Shown piece after piece: positions 34,907-45,788 of a stretch of DNA of 64,000 nucleotides. Origin of the DNA: Nocardioides sp. YIM 152315 (GTDB lineage Bacteria; Actinomycetota; Actinomycetes; Propionibacteriales; Nocardioidaceae); assembly GCF_029210375.1 (NCBI RefSeq), contig NZ_JARGER010000038.1, positions 1 through 64,000 on the forward strand, written 5' to 3'. The notes under the pieces are model-generated. The model saw only the letters and a program-made list of their open reading frames with translations, had not been told where the DNA came from and did not search any database. A program made the translations under genes and the position numbers. Every line of letters begins with the position of its first letter. The stretch's first letter is position 1.

Positions 34907-35163
34907 CAGGCGTCACCATCCTCGTTGCTGTGCTGCTCATCGGTGTCTTGGCCCGGGGTCGGCCGGATGCCGAGCTCGCGCTCGCGCACCACGGTGTAGA
35001 TCCGGGCGATGTCCTTCTTGACCGTGCGGAGCCGGCCGTGGCTCTCCAGCTGGCCGGTGGCCGCCTGGAAGCGGAGGTTGAAGAGCTCCTCCTTGGCCTC
35101 GCGCAGCTTCGACTCGAGGTCCACGGCGTTCAGCTCGTCGAGCTCGTGAGCCTTGGTCGCCAT
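34906..35163 (-). CDS. rpmC: Ribosomal protein L29 with C-terminal extension
   Basis: An 85-residue L29. The coiled hairpin core is [20 protein letters not shown]. About 20 extra polar residues ([18 protein letters not shown]) extend the usual 65-residue protein. It sits at the polypeptide exit, near the SRP and trigger-factor docking site. It shares one base with the rplP stop. Confidence 0.96.
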   Translation of the reverse strand: MATKAHELDELNAVDLESKLREAKEELFNLRFQAATGQLESHGRLRTVKKDIARIYTVVRERELGIRPTPGQDTDEQHSNEDGDA

Positions 35164-35582
35164 CAGAATTCACCTGCCTCACGGGAGACGAAGCGGCACT
35201 TCATCGGGAGCTTGTGCATCGCGCGGCGCATGGCCTCGCGAGCGGTTCCCTCGTCCACGCCGGAGAGTTCGAACATGACACGGCCCGGCTTCACGTTGGC
35301 GACCCACCACTCGGGCGAGCCCTTGCCGGAGCCCATGCGGGTCTCGGCCGGCTTCTTGGTGAGCGGGCGGTCGGGGTAGATGTTGATCCAGACCTTGCCG
35401 CCACGCTTGATGTGGCGGGTCATCGCGATACGGGCCGACTCGATCTGGCGGTTGGTCACGTAGTGACCCTCGACCGCCTGGATGCCGAAGTCGCCGAAGG
35501 CGAGCCGGGTGCCGCCCTTGGCCGCACCGGTCCGCTTCGGGTGGTGCTGCTTGCGGTGCTTGACACGACGGGGCATCAGCAT
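35163..35582 (-). CDS. rplP: Ribosomal protein L16
   Basis: A 139-residue L16. ATG at 35582 gives [17 protein letters not shown], matching other actinobacteria, with AGGAGG eight bases upstream. The motif [17 protein letters not shown] is conserved. It helps shape the A-site tRNA pocket. Confidence 0.97.
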   Translation of the reverse strand: MLMPRRVKHRKQHHPKRTGAAKGGTRLAFGDFGIQAVEGHYVTNRQIESARIAMTRHIKRGGKVWINIYPDRPLTKKPAETRMGSGKGSPEWWVANVKPGRVMFELSGVDEGTAREAMRRAMHKLPMKCRFVSREAGEF

Positions 35583-35585
35583 GGG

Positions 35586-36425
35586 TCAGCCCTCCTGGGT
35601 CTCGGCCGGAGCGGTGGCCTGCGCGGTGTCGCCACCGGCCGGAGCCTCGGTCGCGGCGGGGGCGTCGGCGCCACGGTCCGCACGCGACGGACGGTCACCG
35701 CGCGAGCCCCGGGTCGGACGGTCGCCACCACGGGACGGACGACCGCTGCGACCGGGCACGCCCGCACGGGCGGCGGCCTGGGCCTGGCGCTCGGCACGGG
35801 TGCCGGCGACCTCGCCCTTGTAGATCCAGACCTTCACGCCGATGCGGCCGAAGGTCGTGCGGGCCTCGTAGAACCCGTAGTCGATGTCGGCGCGGAGGGT
35901 GTGCAGCGGCACGCGGCCCTCGCGGTAGAACTCGGTGCGCGACATCTCGGCGCCGTTGAGGCGGCCGGAGCACTGGATCCGGATGCCCTTGGCACCGGAG
36001 CGCATCGAGGTCTGCATCGCCTTGCGCATCGCGCGACGGAACTGCACCCGGCCCGAAAGCTGCTCGGCGACGCCCTGGGCGACCAGCTGCGCGTCGATCT
36101 CGGGGTTCTTGACCTCGAGGATGTTCAGCTGGACCTGCTTGCCGGTGAGCTTCTCGAGCTCGCCGCGGATGCGGTCGGCCTCGGCGCCGCGGCGGCCGAT
36201 GACGATGCCCGGGCGCGCCGTGTGGATGTCCACGCGGACGCGGTCACGGGTGCGCTCGATCTCGACCTTGGCGATGCCGGCCCGCTCCATGCCCTTGGAG
36301 AGCAGCTTGCGGATGGCGACGTCCTCGCCGACGTACGACTTGTAGAGCTTGTCGGCGTACCAACGGCTCTTGTGGTCCGTCGAGATGCCCAGACGGAAAC
36401 CGTTCGGGTTGATCTTCTGGCCCAT
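35586..36425 (-). CDS. rpsC: Ribosomal protein S3 with long C-terminal extension
   Basis: A 279-residue S3. It starts [19 protein letters not shown], has a KH domain ([19 protein letters not shown]), and carries an extra tail of about 60 residues rich in Arg, Gly, Ala and Pro ([20 protein letters not shown]). The tail is typical of actinobacterial S3 but not of E. coli S3 (233 residues). The start shares a base with the rplV stop. Confidence 0.96.
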   Translation of the reverse strand: MGQKINPNGFRLGISTDHKSRWYADKLYKSYVGEDVAIRKLLSKGMERAGIAKVEIERTRDRVRVDIHTARPGIVIGRRGAEADRIRGELEKLTGKQVQLNILEVKNPEIDAQLVAQGVAEQLSGRVQFRRAMRKAMQTSMRSGAKGIRIQCSGRLNGAEMSRTEFYREGRVPLHTLRADIDYGFYEARTTFGRIGVKVWIYKGEVAGTRAERQAQAAARAGVPGRSGRPSRGGDRPTRGSRGDRPSRADRGADAPAATEAPAGGDTAQATAPAETQEG

Positions 36426-36862
36426 CAGGCACTCTTCCTCTTCTTGGCGGTCGCCTTCTTCTCCACCACGTCGGCCGGCTGGACGACCAGCGTGATGTGG
36501 CTGGTGCGCTTGTTGATCCGGGTCGCACGACCCTGCGCACGCGGACGCCAACGCTTCATGGTCGGACCCTCGTCGACCTGGGCGACGGAGACGACCAGGT
36601 CGTTCGCGTCGAGGCCCTCGGTGGTCTCGGCGTTCGCGACGGCGCTCTCCAGCACCTTCAGGACGGTCTCGGAGGCGGCCTGCGGCGCGAACTGCAGCAG
36701 GGCCGAGGCCTCCTCGACGGGCAGACCGCGCACCATGTCGACGACACGGCGGGCCTTCATCGGGGTGATCCGCGTGTAGCGGGCGCTGGCGAACGCACCC
36801 GGCTGGTCGCCGAGCAGCGACTCGCGGCGCGCGCTGACGCGCTGGCGGTCTCCTGCGCTCAT
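36425..36862 (-). CDS. rplV: Ribosomal protein L22
   Basis: A 145-residue L22. The core [20 protein letters not shown] and the hairpin loop [20 protein letters not shown] line the exit tunnel and form part of the macrolide-site region. It overlaps rpsS by 4 bp. Confidence 0.97.
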   Translation of the reverse strand: MSAGDRQRVSARRESLLGDQPGAFASARYTRITPMKARRVVDMVRGLPVEEASALLQFAPQAASETVLKVLESAVANAETTEGLDANDLVVSVAQVDEGPTMKRWRPRAQGRATRINKRTSHITLVVQPADVVEKKATAKKRKSA

Positions 36863-37140
36863 CGACGGCGCCCCTTCCGGTCTTCCTTGACGTGCCCGCG
36901 GTAGGTGCGGGTGGGAGCGAACTCCCCGAGCTTGTGGCCGACCATCGCGTCGGTCACGAAGACCGGCACGTGCTTGCGACCGTCGTGGACCGCGATCGTG
37001 TGACCGATCATGTCCGGGACGATCATCGAGCGGCGCGACCAGGTCTTGATGACGTTGTGGCTGCCCTTCTCGTTCTCCGCGTCCACCTTCTTCTGCAGGT
37101 GGTCGTCGACGAAGGGACCCTTCTTCAGGCTGCGAGGCAT
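36859..37140 (-). CDS. rpsS: Ribosomal protein S19
   Basis: A 93-residue S19 beginning [18 protein letters not shown], with [20 protein letters not shown] and [19 protein letters not shown]. It binds the 16S head with S13. It lies 6 bp after rplB. Confidence 0.97.
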   Translation of the reverse strand: MPRSLKKGPFVDDHLQKKVDAENEKGSHNVIKTWSRRSMIVPDMIGHTIAVHDGRKHVPVFVTDAMVGHKLGEFAPTRTYRGHVKEDRKGRRR

Positions 37141-37146
37141 CTTTGG

Positions 37147-37983
<837 letters not shown>

Positions 37984-38012
37984 GTGTCTTCAGTCCTCTA
38001 GTCCGACGCCGG

Positions 38013-38318
38013 TCAGGAGACCGGGCCTCCGAAGATGTCGATCCGGTGGCCCTCGGCCAGGCTGACGATCGCGCGCTTGGTGTCCTTGCGCTTGCCCAGG
38101 CCGTTGCGCGTACGACGCGTCTTGCCGGGACGGTTGATCGTGTTGACCGAGGTCACCTTGACGTTGAACACCTTCTCGACCGCGATCTTGATCTCGGTCT
38201 TGTTCGCGTCGGGGTGCACCAGGAAGGTGTACTTGTTCGCGTCGAGGAGGCCGTAGCTCTTCTCGGACACGACCGGCGCGAGCAGGATGTCGCGGTGGTC
38301 CTTGTGCAGGGTGCTCAC
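38013..38318 (-). CDS. rplW: Ribosomal protein L23
   Basis: A 101-residue L23 at the tunnel exit, docking site for trigger factor and SRP. Conserved segments are [20 protein letters not shown] and [16 protein letters not shown]. It overlaps rplD by 4 bp. Confidence 0.97.
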   Translation of the reverse strand: MSTLHKDHRDILLAPVVSEKSYGLLDANKYTFLVHPDANKTEIKIAVEKVFNVKVTSVNTINRPGKTRRTRNGLGKRKDTKRAIVSLAEGHRIDIFGGPVS

Positions 38319-38968
38319 TTGGCAGCCTCCTCAGCGGCGACGTTCTTGCCCTGGGCCGCGTTCACGAAGGCGTCGTAGGACCCCTGCGTGAAGACGATGT
38401 CGTCCGAGGCGAGCACGTCGTAGGTGTTGAGCTGGTCGACCGCCACGATGTGCACCTGCGGCGCGTTGCGCAGCGAGAGCCAGGTGACGGAGTCGGTGCG
38501 CTCGAGCACGACGAGGAAGTTGCCGCGGTCGGAGACGCTCGCCAGCGCGGCCAGCGCGGCCTTGGTCGACGGGGTCTCGGCGCTGATCAGCGACTCGACG
38601 ACGTGGATCCGGTCGTTGCGCGCCCGGTCGGAGAGGGCGCCACGGAGCGCGGCGGCCTTCATCTTCTTGGGGGTGCGCTGGTCGTACTTGCGCGGCTGCG
38701 GGCCGTGCACGGTGCCACCGCCGGCGAACTGCGGGGCGCGGGTCGAGCCCTGGCGGGCGCGGCCGGTGCCCTTCTGCTTGTAGGGCTTCCGGCCACCGCC
38801 GCGGACCTCGCCGCGGGTCTTGGTGGCGTGGGTGCCCTGGCGCGCAGCGGCCTGCTGGGCGACGACGACCTGGTGGATCAGGGGGACGTTGACCTCGACG
38901 TCGAAGATCTCGGCGGGAAGGTCGACCTTGGCGACCTTCGCGGCCGCAGCCTTCTTCGTGGTAGCCAT
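38315..38968 (-). CDS. rplD: Ribosomal protein L4
   Basis: A 217-residue L4. The tunnel loop is [20 protein letters not shown] and [14 protein letters not shown]. The N-terminus [16 protein letters not shown] is a short basic extension. ATG at 38968 is 2 bp after rplC. In E. coli L4 controls the S10 operon through its leader; whether that holds here is unknown. Confidence 0.97.
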   Translation of the reverse strand: MATTKKAAAAKVAKVDLPAEIFDVEVNVPLIHQVVVAQQAAARQGTHATKTRGEVRGGGRKPYKQKGTGRARQGSTRAPQFAGGGTVHGPQPRKYDQRTPKKMKAAALRGALSDRARNDRIHVVESLISAETPSTKAALAALASVSDRGNFLVVLERTDSVTWLSLRNAPQVHIVAVDQLNTYDVLASDDIVFTQGSYDAFVNAAQGKNVAAEEAAK

Positions 38969-38970
38969 GC

Positions 38971-39645
38971 TCAGACCTCCTTGCCGGAAGTGACGGACTG
39001 CTTGGCGGCCGAGCGGAGGACCACGAGACCGCCCTTGGGGCCGGGGACGGCGCCCTTGAGGAGGATCAGGCCCTTCTCCACGTCGACGGCGTGGACGGTG
39101 ACGTTCTGGGTGGTGACCGTGTCGGAGCCCATCCGGCCCGCCATCCGCACACCCTTGAACACGCGACCCGGGGTGGCGCACGCGCCGATGGAGCCCGGCT
39201 TGCGGTGGTTGCGGTGCGCACCGTGCGAGGCGGAGACGCCCGCGAAGCCGTGGCGCTTCATCGTGCCCGCGAAGCCCTTGCCCTTGCTGGTGCCGGTCAC
39301 GTCGATGTCGTCGCCCGCGGCGAAGGTGTCGACGGGCAGTTCCTGGCCGACCGTGAACTCGGCGGCGAGGGCGGTGCGGATCTCGACGAGGTGGCGACGC
39401 GGGGTGGTGCCGGCCTTCGTGAACTGTCCGGCCATCGGCTTGGTCACCTTGCGGCCGTCGATCTCGCCGTAGCCGACCTGGATGGCGTTGTAGCCGTCGC
39501 TGTCGGGCGTGCGGACCAGGGTGACGACGTTCGCACCGGCGTCGATCACGGTCACGGGGACGACGCGGTTGTTCTCGTCCCAGACCTGGGTCATGCCGAG
39601 CTTGGTGCCCAGCAGGCCCTTCACGTTGCGTTCGAAAGTACTCAT
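38971..39645 (-). CDS. rplC: Ribosomal protein L3
   Basis: A 224-residue L3. It contains [20 protein letters not shown], then [20 protein letters not shown] with the residues around the conserved methylated-Gln region, and [14 protein letters not shown]. It initiates 50S assembly. Confidence 0.97.
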   Translation of the reverse strand: MSTFERNVKGLLGTKLGMTQVWDENNRVVPVTVIDAGANVVTLVRTPDSDGYNAIQVGYGEIDGRKVTKPMAGQFTKAGTTPRRHLVEIRTALAAEFTVGQELPVDTFAAGDDIDVTGTSKGKGFAGTMKRHGFAGVSASHGAHRNHRKPGSIGACATPGRVFKGVRMAGRMGSDTVTTQNVTVHAVDVEKGLILLKGAVPGPKGGLVVLRSAAKQSVTSGKEV

Positions 39646-39655
39646 GTCCTCGACC

Positions 39656-39964
39656 TCAGAGCTTGATCTCGATGTCGACGCCGGCGGGAAGGTCGAGCCG
39701 CATGAGCGAGTCGACGGTCTTCGGCGTGGGGTCGATGATGTCGATGAGGCGCTTGTGGGTGCGCATCTCGAAGTGCTCGCGGGAGTCCTTGTACTTGTGG
39801 GGCGAGCGGATGACGCAGTACACGTTCTTCTCGGTCGGCAGCGGCACCGGGCCGGCGACCTTGGCACCCGTGCGGGTGACCGTGTCCACGATCTTGCGCG
39901 CCGAGGTGTCGATCACCTCGTGGTCATAGGCCTTGAGCCTGATGCGGATCTTCTGTCCCGCCAT
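39656..39964 (-). CDS. rpsJ: Ribosomal protein S10
   Basis: A 102-residue S10 and first gene of the S10 cluster. It begins [19 protein letters not shown] and has the NusE-type surface that binds NusB. AGAGAGACC lies before the ATG. A long leader of about 300 nt precedes it. In many relatives tuf lies just upstream; here tuf is about 20 kb away. Confidence 0.97.
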   Translation of the reverse strand: MAGQKIRIRLKAYDHEVIDTSARKIVDTVTRTGAKVAGPVPLPTEKNVYCVIRSPHKYKDSREHFEMRTHKRLIDIIDPTPKTVDSLMRLDLPAGVDIEIKL

Positions 39965-40337
39965 AGGTCTCTCTCGTCCTCACTCGTTCTGTAACCGCGT
40001 GCGTGTCCCGGGGCGTCCTCCGGCTTGAGTCGGCCCCGCCCGTGCTTCCCACCGCTCCAGCTCCGACCCCCGCGGTCGGGCGTGTCGCGCAGTTGGGACG
40101 CAACACGAGACCGGGGTCTCGCTCTCGCTGTTGGTGACGCCCGACGGTTCGTCGAGCAGATCGGGTCTCCAGGTTCGGTGCTGCCGCACACGCCGACCAC
40201 CGAGGCTCTCCAGGAGACGCGATTCAGAAGTCAAGATGTGCGGTGCACCCCGGCAACCCGCCGAAGCAACCGGACTATCTTGGCAGAGATCCCACGACAG
40301 TCAAAATCGCGCGGGGAGACTCCGCTAGGTTCTCATC
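39965..40337 (-). promoter_or_regulatory. S10 operon promoter and 5' leader; divergent leaderless promoter of the DapB-like gene
   Basis: On the minus strand TTGACT (40304-40299) and GATAGT (40279-40274), 19 bp apart, form a good vegetative promoter, predicting a start near 40267 and a leader of about 300 nt before rpsJ. The leader contains no ORF I accept. On the plus strand TAGGTT (40326-40331) stands 6 nt before the ATG at 40338. I see no clear L4-type autoregulatory structure. Confidence 0.55.
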
Positions 40338-41486
40338 ATGGCCGGCGAGAACACGTTCCACTTCGGGGCCGGACCCGGCGCCTCCGGCGCTGCGACGAGC
40401 GTACCGGTCGTGGTGTGGGGGACGGGGAACATGGGTCGCGCGGCGATCCGCGCCGTCGACGCCCACCCGGGGCTGGTGCTGTCCGGCGTCGTCGTCGCCT
40501 CCCGCGCGAAGCGCGGCCGCGACGCCGGGGAGCTGGCCGGGCTCGACCGCACGCTCGGCGTGCCGGCCACCTCCGACGTGGACGCCGCGCTGGCCACGCT
40601 CGGCGCGGGCGGCGCAGTCGCCTACATGGCGTCCGGCGACGTCCGGCCCGACGCCGCCCTCGCCGACGTCGCCCGCTCCCTGCGCTCGGGGGCGGTCGTC
40701 GTCACCCCGGCGCTCTACGCGCTCTACGATCCGCGCCATGCCCCGGCGGAGCTGACCGGCCCGCTGCGGGCCGCCGCCGAGGAGGGGTCGAGCGCGCTCT
40801 TCGCCAGCGGGGTCGACCCGGGCTGGGGCAACGACGTGCTGCCGGTGCTGGTGAGCGCCATGGCCGGCACCGTCGACGAGGTGCGCTGCCAGGAGATCTT
40901 CGACTACACCACCTACGACCAGCCCGACTCGGTGCGCTTCCTCGTCGGCATGGGGCAGCCGATGGACTACGAGCCGCCGATGGTGGCGGCCGGTGTGCCG
41001 ACCATGGTGTGGGGCGGCCAGGTCCGGATGATCGCGCGGGCGCTCGGCGTCGACCTCGACGAGATCCGGGAGACGCTCGAGCGGCGCCCCCTCGACGCCG
41101 ACACGACCAACGCGATGGGGCTGTTCGAGGCGGGCAGCCAGGGCGCGCTGCGTTTCGAGGTCCAGGGCATCGTCGACGGGGTCCCCCGCGTCGTCGTCGA
41201 GCACGTCACCCGGATCGACCCCGGCTGCGCCCCGGACTGGCCGATCCCGCCCGACGGTGGCGCGGGCGCCCACCGGGTCGTCATCGAGGGGCGCCCGCGC
41301 ATCGAGGTGAGCGTCGAGGCCACCGACGAGGGCGGCAACCGCGCCGCCGGCGGCAACGCGACCGCCGCGAACCGTCTGGTCAACGCGATCCCCTGGTTGA
41401 CCGCGGCCCCGCCCGGTCTGTACGACGGGCTCGACGTACCCCTCGCCCCCGCGAGCGGACGCCTCCCCGGAAGGAGCACCTCGTGA
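40338..41486 (+). CDS. DapB-like NAD(P)-dependent oxidoreductase
   Basis: A 382-residue Rossmann-fold protein resembling dihydrodipicolinate reductase and 2,4-diaminopentanoate dehydrogenase. The dinucleotide motif is VVWGTGNMGRAAIRAV (about 25-40). The later region ALFASGVDPGWGNDVLPVL and FDYTTYDQPDSVRF is typical of the actinobacterial DapB-like proteins of unknown substrate. It is not the lysine-pathway DapB (too long, no DapB C-terminal motif). It overlaps the downstream CMD gene by 4 bp (GTGA), so the two form an operon. Confidence 0.75.
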   Translation: MAGENTFHFGAGPGASGAATSVPVVVWGTGNMGRAAIRAVDAHPGLVLSGVVVASRAKRGRDAGELAGLDRTLGVPATSDVDAALATLGAGGAVAYMASGDVRPDAALADVARSLRSGAVVVTPALYALYDPRHAPAELTGPLRAAAEEGSSALFASGVDPGWGNDVLPVLVSAMAGTVDEVRCQEIFDYTTYDQPDSVRFLVGMGQPMDYEPPMVAAGVPTMVWGGQVRMIARALGVDLDEIRETLERRPLDADTTNAMGLFEAGSQGALRFEVQGIVDGVPRVVVEHVTRIDPGCAPDWPIPPDGGAGAHRVVIEGRPRIEVSVEATDEGGNRAAGGNATAANRLVNAIPWLTAAPPGLYDGLDVPLAPASGRLPGRSTS

Positions 41487-41983
41487 TCGTCGACCTGCCC
41501 GACGACAAGGACCCGATCCTCTACGTCTGGGGAGAGATGGTGCCCGGCATCGGGACCGCAGCCTCCCGCTTCGCCACCAGCGTCTACGAGCACACCACGC
41601 TCGGGCTCCGCGAGTTCGAGGCGGCCAGGCTGCGGATCGCGCAGATCAACGGCTGTCTCTTCTGCCAGGACTGGCGCACCGAGCGCGACGGCGTACGGGT
41701 CGAGGACACCTTCGCCGACGCCGTCACCGACTGGCGCTCGACGTCGGCCTTCGACGAGCGCACCCGACTCGCCGCGGAGTACGCCGAGCGGTACGCCCTC
41801 GACCACCACGGCCTCGACGACGGGTTCTGGGCGCGGATGAAGGCGTGCTACGCCGACCGCGAGATCGTCGAGCTCTCGATGTGCCTGGGCTCGTGGCTGG
41901 CGTTCGGACGCCTCAACCACGTCCTCGGCCTCGACGCGGCCTGCGTGTTGCCCAGCCACCCGGCCTCTCCGCAGTCGGGCTGA
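41483..41983 (+). CDS. Carboxymuconolactone decarboxylase-like (AhpD-like) protein
   Basis: A 166-residue helical protein of the CMD/AhpD superfamily. The redox motif NGCLFCQDW contains a C-x2-C pair (Cys58, Cys61), as in AhpD-type disulfide reductases. The later part HHGLDDGFWARMKACYADRE and ELSMCLGSWLAFGRLNHVLG matches CMD proteins. GTG at 41483 follows AAGGAG and overlaps the upstream stop. Coupling with a DapB-like dehydrogenase suggests a shared catabolic or detoxification step (inference). Confidence 0.82.
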   Translation: MIVDLPDDKDPILYVWGEMVPGIGTAASRFATSVYEHTTLGLREFEAARLRIAQINGCLFCQDWRTERDGVRVEDTFADAVTDWRSTSAFDERTRLAAEYAERYALDHHGLDDGFWARMKACYADREIVELSMCLGSWLAFGRLNHVLGLDAACVLPSHPASPQSG

Positions 41984-41995
41984 CAGGATGTGCCC

Positions 41996-43063
41996 ATGTC
42001 GGGCAGCCAGTGGTACCCGCCGCCCGGACACGACCCGTCGGGCCGGCCCCCGCCGCCCGGATGGCGGCCGTCGCCGACCGCCGGGCCGCCCGCGCCGCCG
42101 GGTTGGGCACCCGGGATGCTCGGCGCCGCCCACAAGCCCGGTGCGATGCCGCTGCGACCGCTCGGGCTCGGCGACGTCTACGACGCGGCGTTCCGGATCA
42201 TCCGGTTCAACCCACGCGCGACCGTCGGCTCCGCGGTGCTGGTGGCCGCCGTCGCGATGGCGATCCCGCTCCTGGCGACCGCGGCGCTCACCCTGACCGT
42301 CGACCTCTCCGCCGAGATGTCCGAGGACACGGCCGACGCGGTCGGCGGGCTGACCGCGCTCGCCGCCCTCGGGACCGGAGCGGTCCTGCAGTACGTGGGC
42401 CTCATCTTCGTGACCGGGATGATCGCCCACGTCACCGCGGCCGCCGCGATCGGCCGGCGGCTGACCCTCGGTGAGGCGTGGGCGGCCACCCGCGGCTGCC
42501 GCTGGCGGCTGGTCGGGCTCACCCTGCTGATCGCGCTGATCTGGCTCGTCCTCCTCGCGGCGTACGTCGTCGCCTCGGTCGTGGTCATCATGAGCACCAG
42601 CTCGTGGGTGCTGCCTGCCGTGTGGTTCGTGCTGACGGCGCCGGTGGGCATCGCGCTGGCGGCCTGGCTGTGGATCCGGCTCACCTACCTCGCCGTGCCG
42701 GCGCTGATGGTCGAGCGGACCCGTGTCCTCGCCGGCCTCGGTCGCGCGGTCGCGCTGACCCGGCGGCAGTTCTGGCGCACGTTCGGCATCGCGCTGCTCA
42801 CGCTCGTCGTCACCTCGGTCGCCGCGCAGGTCCTGACCGTGCCGTTCGGCATCCTCGGCTCCGTGCTCGGCCTCGTCGTCGACGACGCCGGCGTCGCGTT
42901 CCTGCTGCTGATGCTGGCCAACGCGCTCGGCACCGTCGTCTCGACCGCCTTCGTCGCGCCGTTCACCGCCGCGGTGACCTCCCTGCAGTACCTCGACCAG
43001 CGGATCCGCAAGGAGGCGTACGACGTCGAGCTGATGACCCAGGCGGGGATCACCGCCCCGTGA
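41996..43063 (+). CDS. Multi-pass membrane protein with proline-rich N-terminus
   Basis: A 355-residue membrane protein. Residues 1-50 are cytoplasmic, rich in Pro and Gly. Six or so hydrophobic helices follow, with LGDVYDAAFRIIRFNPRATV before the first. The pattern fits the membrane domain family related to glycerophosphoryl-diester phosphodiesterase membrane domains, without a phosphodiesterase domain. ATG at 41996 is chosen: CAGGAT lies 6 nt upstream and can act as -10 box or weak ribosome site. It heads the DUF4129-DUF4350-MoxR-DUF58 operon and overlaps the next gene by 4 bp. Confidence 0.72.
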   Translation: MSGSQWYPPPGHDPSGRPPPPGWRPSPTAGPPAPPGWAPGMLGAAHKPGAMPLRPLGLGDVYDAAFRIIRFNPRATVGSAVLVAAVAMAIPLLATAALTLTVDLSAEMSEDTADAVGGLTALAALGTGAVLQYVGLIFVTGMIAHVTAAAAIGRRLTLGEAWAATRGCRWRLVGLTLLIALIWLVLLAAYVVASVVVIMSTSSWVLPAVWFVLTAPVGIALAAWLWIRLTYLAVPALMVERTRVLAGLGRAVALTRRQFWRTFGIALLTLVVTSVAAQVLTVPFGILGSVLGLVVDDAGVAFLLLMLANALGTVVSTAFVAPFTAAVTSLQYLDQRIRKEAYDVELMTQAGITAP

Positions 43064-43680
43064 GCCTCGTGCCGGCGTTGGCGGAGCCGCCGCTCGACCC
43101 GTCCGGGGAGGAGGCGCGGTCGCTGCTCGGCCGCGAGCTCCTCCACCCGGACTACCACGAGCACAACCCGATCGAGCAGCTCCTGGACTGGCTCGACCGG
43201 ATGATCGGCGGCACGATCGACGCCGCGGCCGACGCCCCGCCGCTCTCGACGTTCCTCGCGATCGTGGCGTTCCTGCTGCTCGGGCTCGCGCTCGCGTGGC
43301 TGGTCTCGCGCGCCCGGCGTACGCCGCGGGTGGCAGGTGGGCCCGGGCCCGTGGTCGGTGACCGCACGGCGAGCGCCGCCGAGCTGCGCGCGGCCGCCGA
43401 GCGCGCCCTCGCCGAGGGCCGGGCGGCCGCGGCGGCGGTCGACGGCTTCCGTGCCCTGACCGTCCGCCAGATCGAGCGTGGGTGGCTCGAGGACCGGCCC
43501 GGGGCCACGGCACGCGAGGTGGCGGTCGCGCTGGCGGCGGCGCACCCCGACCTGCGCCACGAGGTCGCGGGCAGCGCCGAGGTGTTCGACGCCGTTCTCT
43601 ACGGCGGCCGCCCGGCCACCCACGACCAGGCCGCCGCCGTGCTCGCCGTCGACGACGCGCTCGCGGGAGCCCACCGATGA
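43060..43680 (+). CDS. DUF4129 domain protein
   Basis: A 206-residue protein with one transmembrane helix (about 65-85) and a C-terminal cytoplasmic DUF4129 helical domain (FRALTVRQIERGWLEDRPGATAREVA). DUF4129 occurs at the C-terminus of membrane transglutaminases and as stand-alone partners of MoxR/DUF58 systems. GTG at 43060 (GTGA) and the downstream ATGA junction show tight coupling on both sides. Confidence 0.82.
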   Translation: MSLVPALAEPPLDPSGEEARSLLGRELLHPDYHEHNPIEQLLDWLDRMIGGTIDAAADAPPLSTFLAIVAFLLLGLALAWLVSRARRTPRVAGGPGPVVGDRTASAAELRAAAERALAEGRAAAAAVDGFRALTVRQIERGWLEDRPGATAREVAVALAAAHPDLRHEVAGSAEVFDAVLYGGRPATHDQAAAVLAVDDALAGAHR

Positions 43681-44810
43681 GCGCGACCATCGCGAGCGAG
43701 CCGCGGGGCCGCCTGCGCCGCCACCGCGCGACGCTGGTGGTCGCCCTCGGGCTGCTCGCCGCGGTGGCGGTCGTCCTGCTCACCGCCTCGGACGACCGGC
43801 GCGCCGGCTACCTCGACCCCGACAACGCCGACCCCGAGGGGGCGCGGGCCGTCGCGGAGGTGCTCGACGACGAGGGCGTCGACGTCGAGGTGGTGCGCGG
43901 AGCGGACGACCTCGAGCGCACCGAGGTCGGGGCCGGCACGACGGTCGTCGTCACCTCGACCACGCGGCTCGGCCGCAGCACGAGCCAGCGGCTGCTCGAC
44001 CATACCGGCGACGCCCGGCTCGTGCTCGTCGAGGCGGAGCCCGGGCTGGCCGACGTGCTCGGCGTACCTGCTCCGAACGAGGTGGTGCCCGAGGACCCGA
44101 TCGCGGCCGACTGCGCGGACGCGAGGTACGCCGACCTGTCCGTCGACGTCGACCGAGCCCTCGGCTATCCGACAACGGGCTGCTTCACGACGGCCGGCGG
44201 TGCCGCGCTGCTCGCCGAGCCCCGACCGGGCCTGGCGCTGCTGGGGGCTGGCGAGGCGCTGACCAACGACCAGGTGCTGCGGGCCGACAACGCGGCGCTG
44301 GCGCTGCGGCTGCTCGGCGGGTCCGAGCACCTCATCTGGTACGTGCCGTCGCTCGACGACCTGCGCGCGGGCGACGGGGTGAGCCTGTCGTCGCTGCTGC
44401 CGGACTGGCTGCGGCCCGCGCTGCTGCTGGCCGCGGTCGCGACGCTCGCCCTGCTGCTGTGGCGGGCCCGCCGGCTCGGGCCGCTCGCGGTCGAGCCGCT
44501 GCCGGTCGCCGTCAAGGCCATCGAGACCACCCGCAGTCGCGGCCGGCTCTATCGCAGGGCGGGCGACCGGGCACACGCCGCCGAGGTGCTGCGCGCCGCG
44601 GCGCGCGTGCGTGCCGCCGACCGGCTCCGCCTGGGATCGCACCCGGACCCGGCGGGCCTCGTCCGCGATCTCGCGCGCCACACCGGGCGCCCCGAAGCCG
44701 AGATCGACGCGCTCCTCGGGCCGCACGCGGTGCCGCCGACCACCGACCACGACCTGATCACGCTGGCCGACCGGCTGGCCGGGCTCGACAGAGAGGTACG
44801 CCGTCCATGA
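43677..44810 (+). CDS. DUF4350 domain membrane protein
   Basis: A 377-residue protein. A transmembrane helix lies at about 22-40. Next is an extracytoplasmic GATase-like DUF4350 domain (DPDNADPEGARAVAEVLDDEGVDVEVV). A second helix lies at about 242-262, and a cytoplasmic tail follows. The domain is thought to sense or bind a ligand; no catalytic residues are evident. It overlaps both neighbours by ATGA junctions. Confidence 0.8.
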   Translation: MSATIASEPRGRLRRHRATLVVALGLLAAVAVVLLTASDDRRAGYLDPDNADPEGARAVAEVLDDEGVDVEVVRGADDLERTEVGAGTTVVVTSTTRLGRSTSQRLLDHTGDARLVLVEAEPGLADVLGVPAPNEVVPEDPIAADCADARYADLSVDVDRALGYPTTGCFTTAGGAALLAEPRPGLALLGAGEALTNDQVLRADNAALALRLLGGSEHLIWYVPSLDDLRAGDGVSLSSLLPDWLRPALLLAAVATLALLLWRARRLGPLAVEPLPVAVKAIETTRSRGRLYRRAGDRAHAAEVLRAAARVRAADRLRLGSHPDPAGLVRDLARHTGRPEAEIDALLGPHAVPPTTDHDLITLADRLAGLDREVRRP

Positions 44811-45775
44811 AGACACACGTGAGCGGGGACGAGGCGCGCGAGCGGCTCGGCGCCGTACGCACCGAGGTCGCCAAGGCCGTCGTCGGCCAGGACGCCGCCG
44901 TCTCGGGGCTGCTGGTCGCGATGCTGTGCGGCGGACACGTGCTGATGGAGGGGGTGCCCGGGGTGGCGAAGACGCTGCTCGTGCGCACCTTGGCCGAGGC
45001 GCTCGCGGTCGACACCCGCCGGGTGCAGTTCACCCCGGACCTGATGCCCGGCGACATCACGGGCTCGATGGTGATCGACAGCCGGCAGGGCGAGCTGTCG
45101 TTCCGCGAGGGTCCCCTCTTCACCCACCTGCTGCTCGCCGACGAGATCAACCGGACACCGCCGAAGACCCAGTCGGCGCTGCTGGAGGCGATGGAGGAGG
45201 GCCAGGTGTCGGTCGACGGCGTCTCGCGCCCGCTGCCGAGGCCGTTCCTGGTGGCGGCGACCCAGAACCCGATCGAGTACGAAGGCACCTACCCGCTCCC
45301 GGAGGCACAGCTCGACCGCTTCCTGCTCAAGGTGGTGCTGCCGGTGCCGGACCGGGCGGCCGAGCTGGAGATCCTGCGCCGGCACGCGAGCGGCTTCGAC
45401 CCGCGCGACGTCGCCGCGGCCGGCGTACGACCGGTCGCCGGCGCGGCCGACATCGCCGCCGGACGCGAGGCCGTCGGGCAGGTGCAGGTCGGCCCGGAGG
45501 TCGCCGGGTACGTCGTCGACATCGCCCGCGCGACGCGCGAGTCACCGTCGCTCAGCCTGGGCGTCAGCCCGCGCGGCGCCACCGCGCTGCTGAAGTCGGC
45601 GCGGGCCTGGGCCTGGCTGACCGGCCGCGACTTCGTCACCCCCGACGACGTCAAGGCGCTCGCGCACGCGACGCTCGTGCACCGGCTGGGGCTCAGGCCC
45701 GAGGCCGAGCTCGAGGGCGTCGACGTCGCCCAGGTGCTCGCCTCCGCCCTCGGCTCGGTGCCGGTCCCCCGGTAG
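44807..45775 (+). CDS. MoxR family AAA+ ATPase
   Basis: A 322-residue MoxR ATPase. Walker A is GVPGVAKT (49-56), Walker B is LLADEINRTPPKTQSALLEA (about 107-126), and sensor 1 lies in VAATQNPIEYEGTYPLPEAQ. The C-terminal lid follows LGVSPRGA. MoxR proteins act as chaperones inserting cofactors or assembling complexes, usually with VWA-domain partners; the next gene supplies a DUF58 protein of that type. Confidence 0.93.
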   Translation: MKTHVSGDEARERLGAVRTEVAKAVVGQDAAVSGLLVAMLCGGHVLMEGVPGVAKTLLVRTLAEALAVDTRRVQFTPDLMPGDITGSMVIDSRQGELSFREGPLFTHLLLADEINRTPPKTQSALLEAMEEGQVSVDGVSRPLPRPFLVAATQNPIEYEGTYPLPEAQLDRFLLKVVLPVPDRAAELEILRRHASGFDPRDVAAAGVRPVAGAADIAAGREAVGQVQVGPEVAGYVVDIARATRESPSLSLGVSPRGATALLKSARAWAWLTGRDFVTPDDVKALAHATLVHRLGLRPEAELEGVDVAQVLASALGSVPVPR

Positions 45776-45788
45776 CCCGGCCACGGCG

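Noticed and set aside
39965..40267. L4-type autoregulatory leader or riboswitch in the S10 leader
   Set aside because: The 300-nt leader length is suggestive, but no conserved secondary structure could be recognised by eye.
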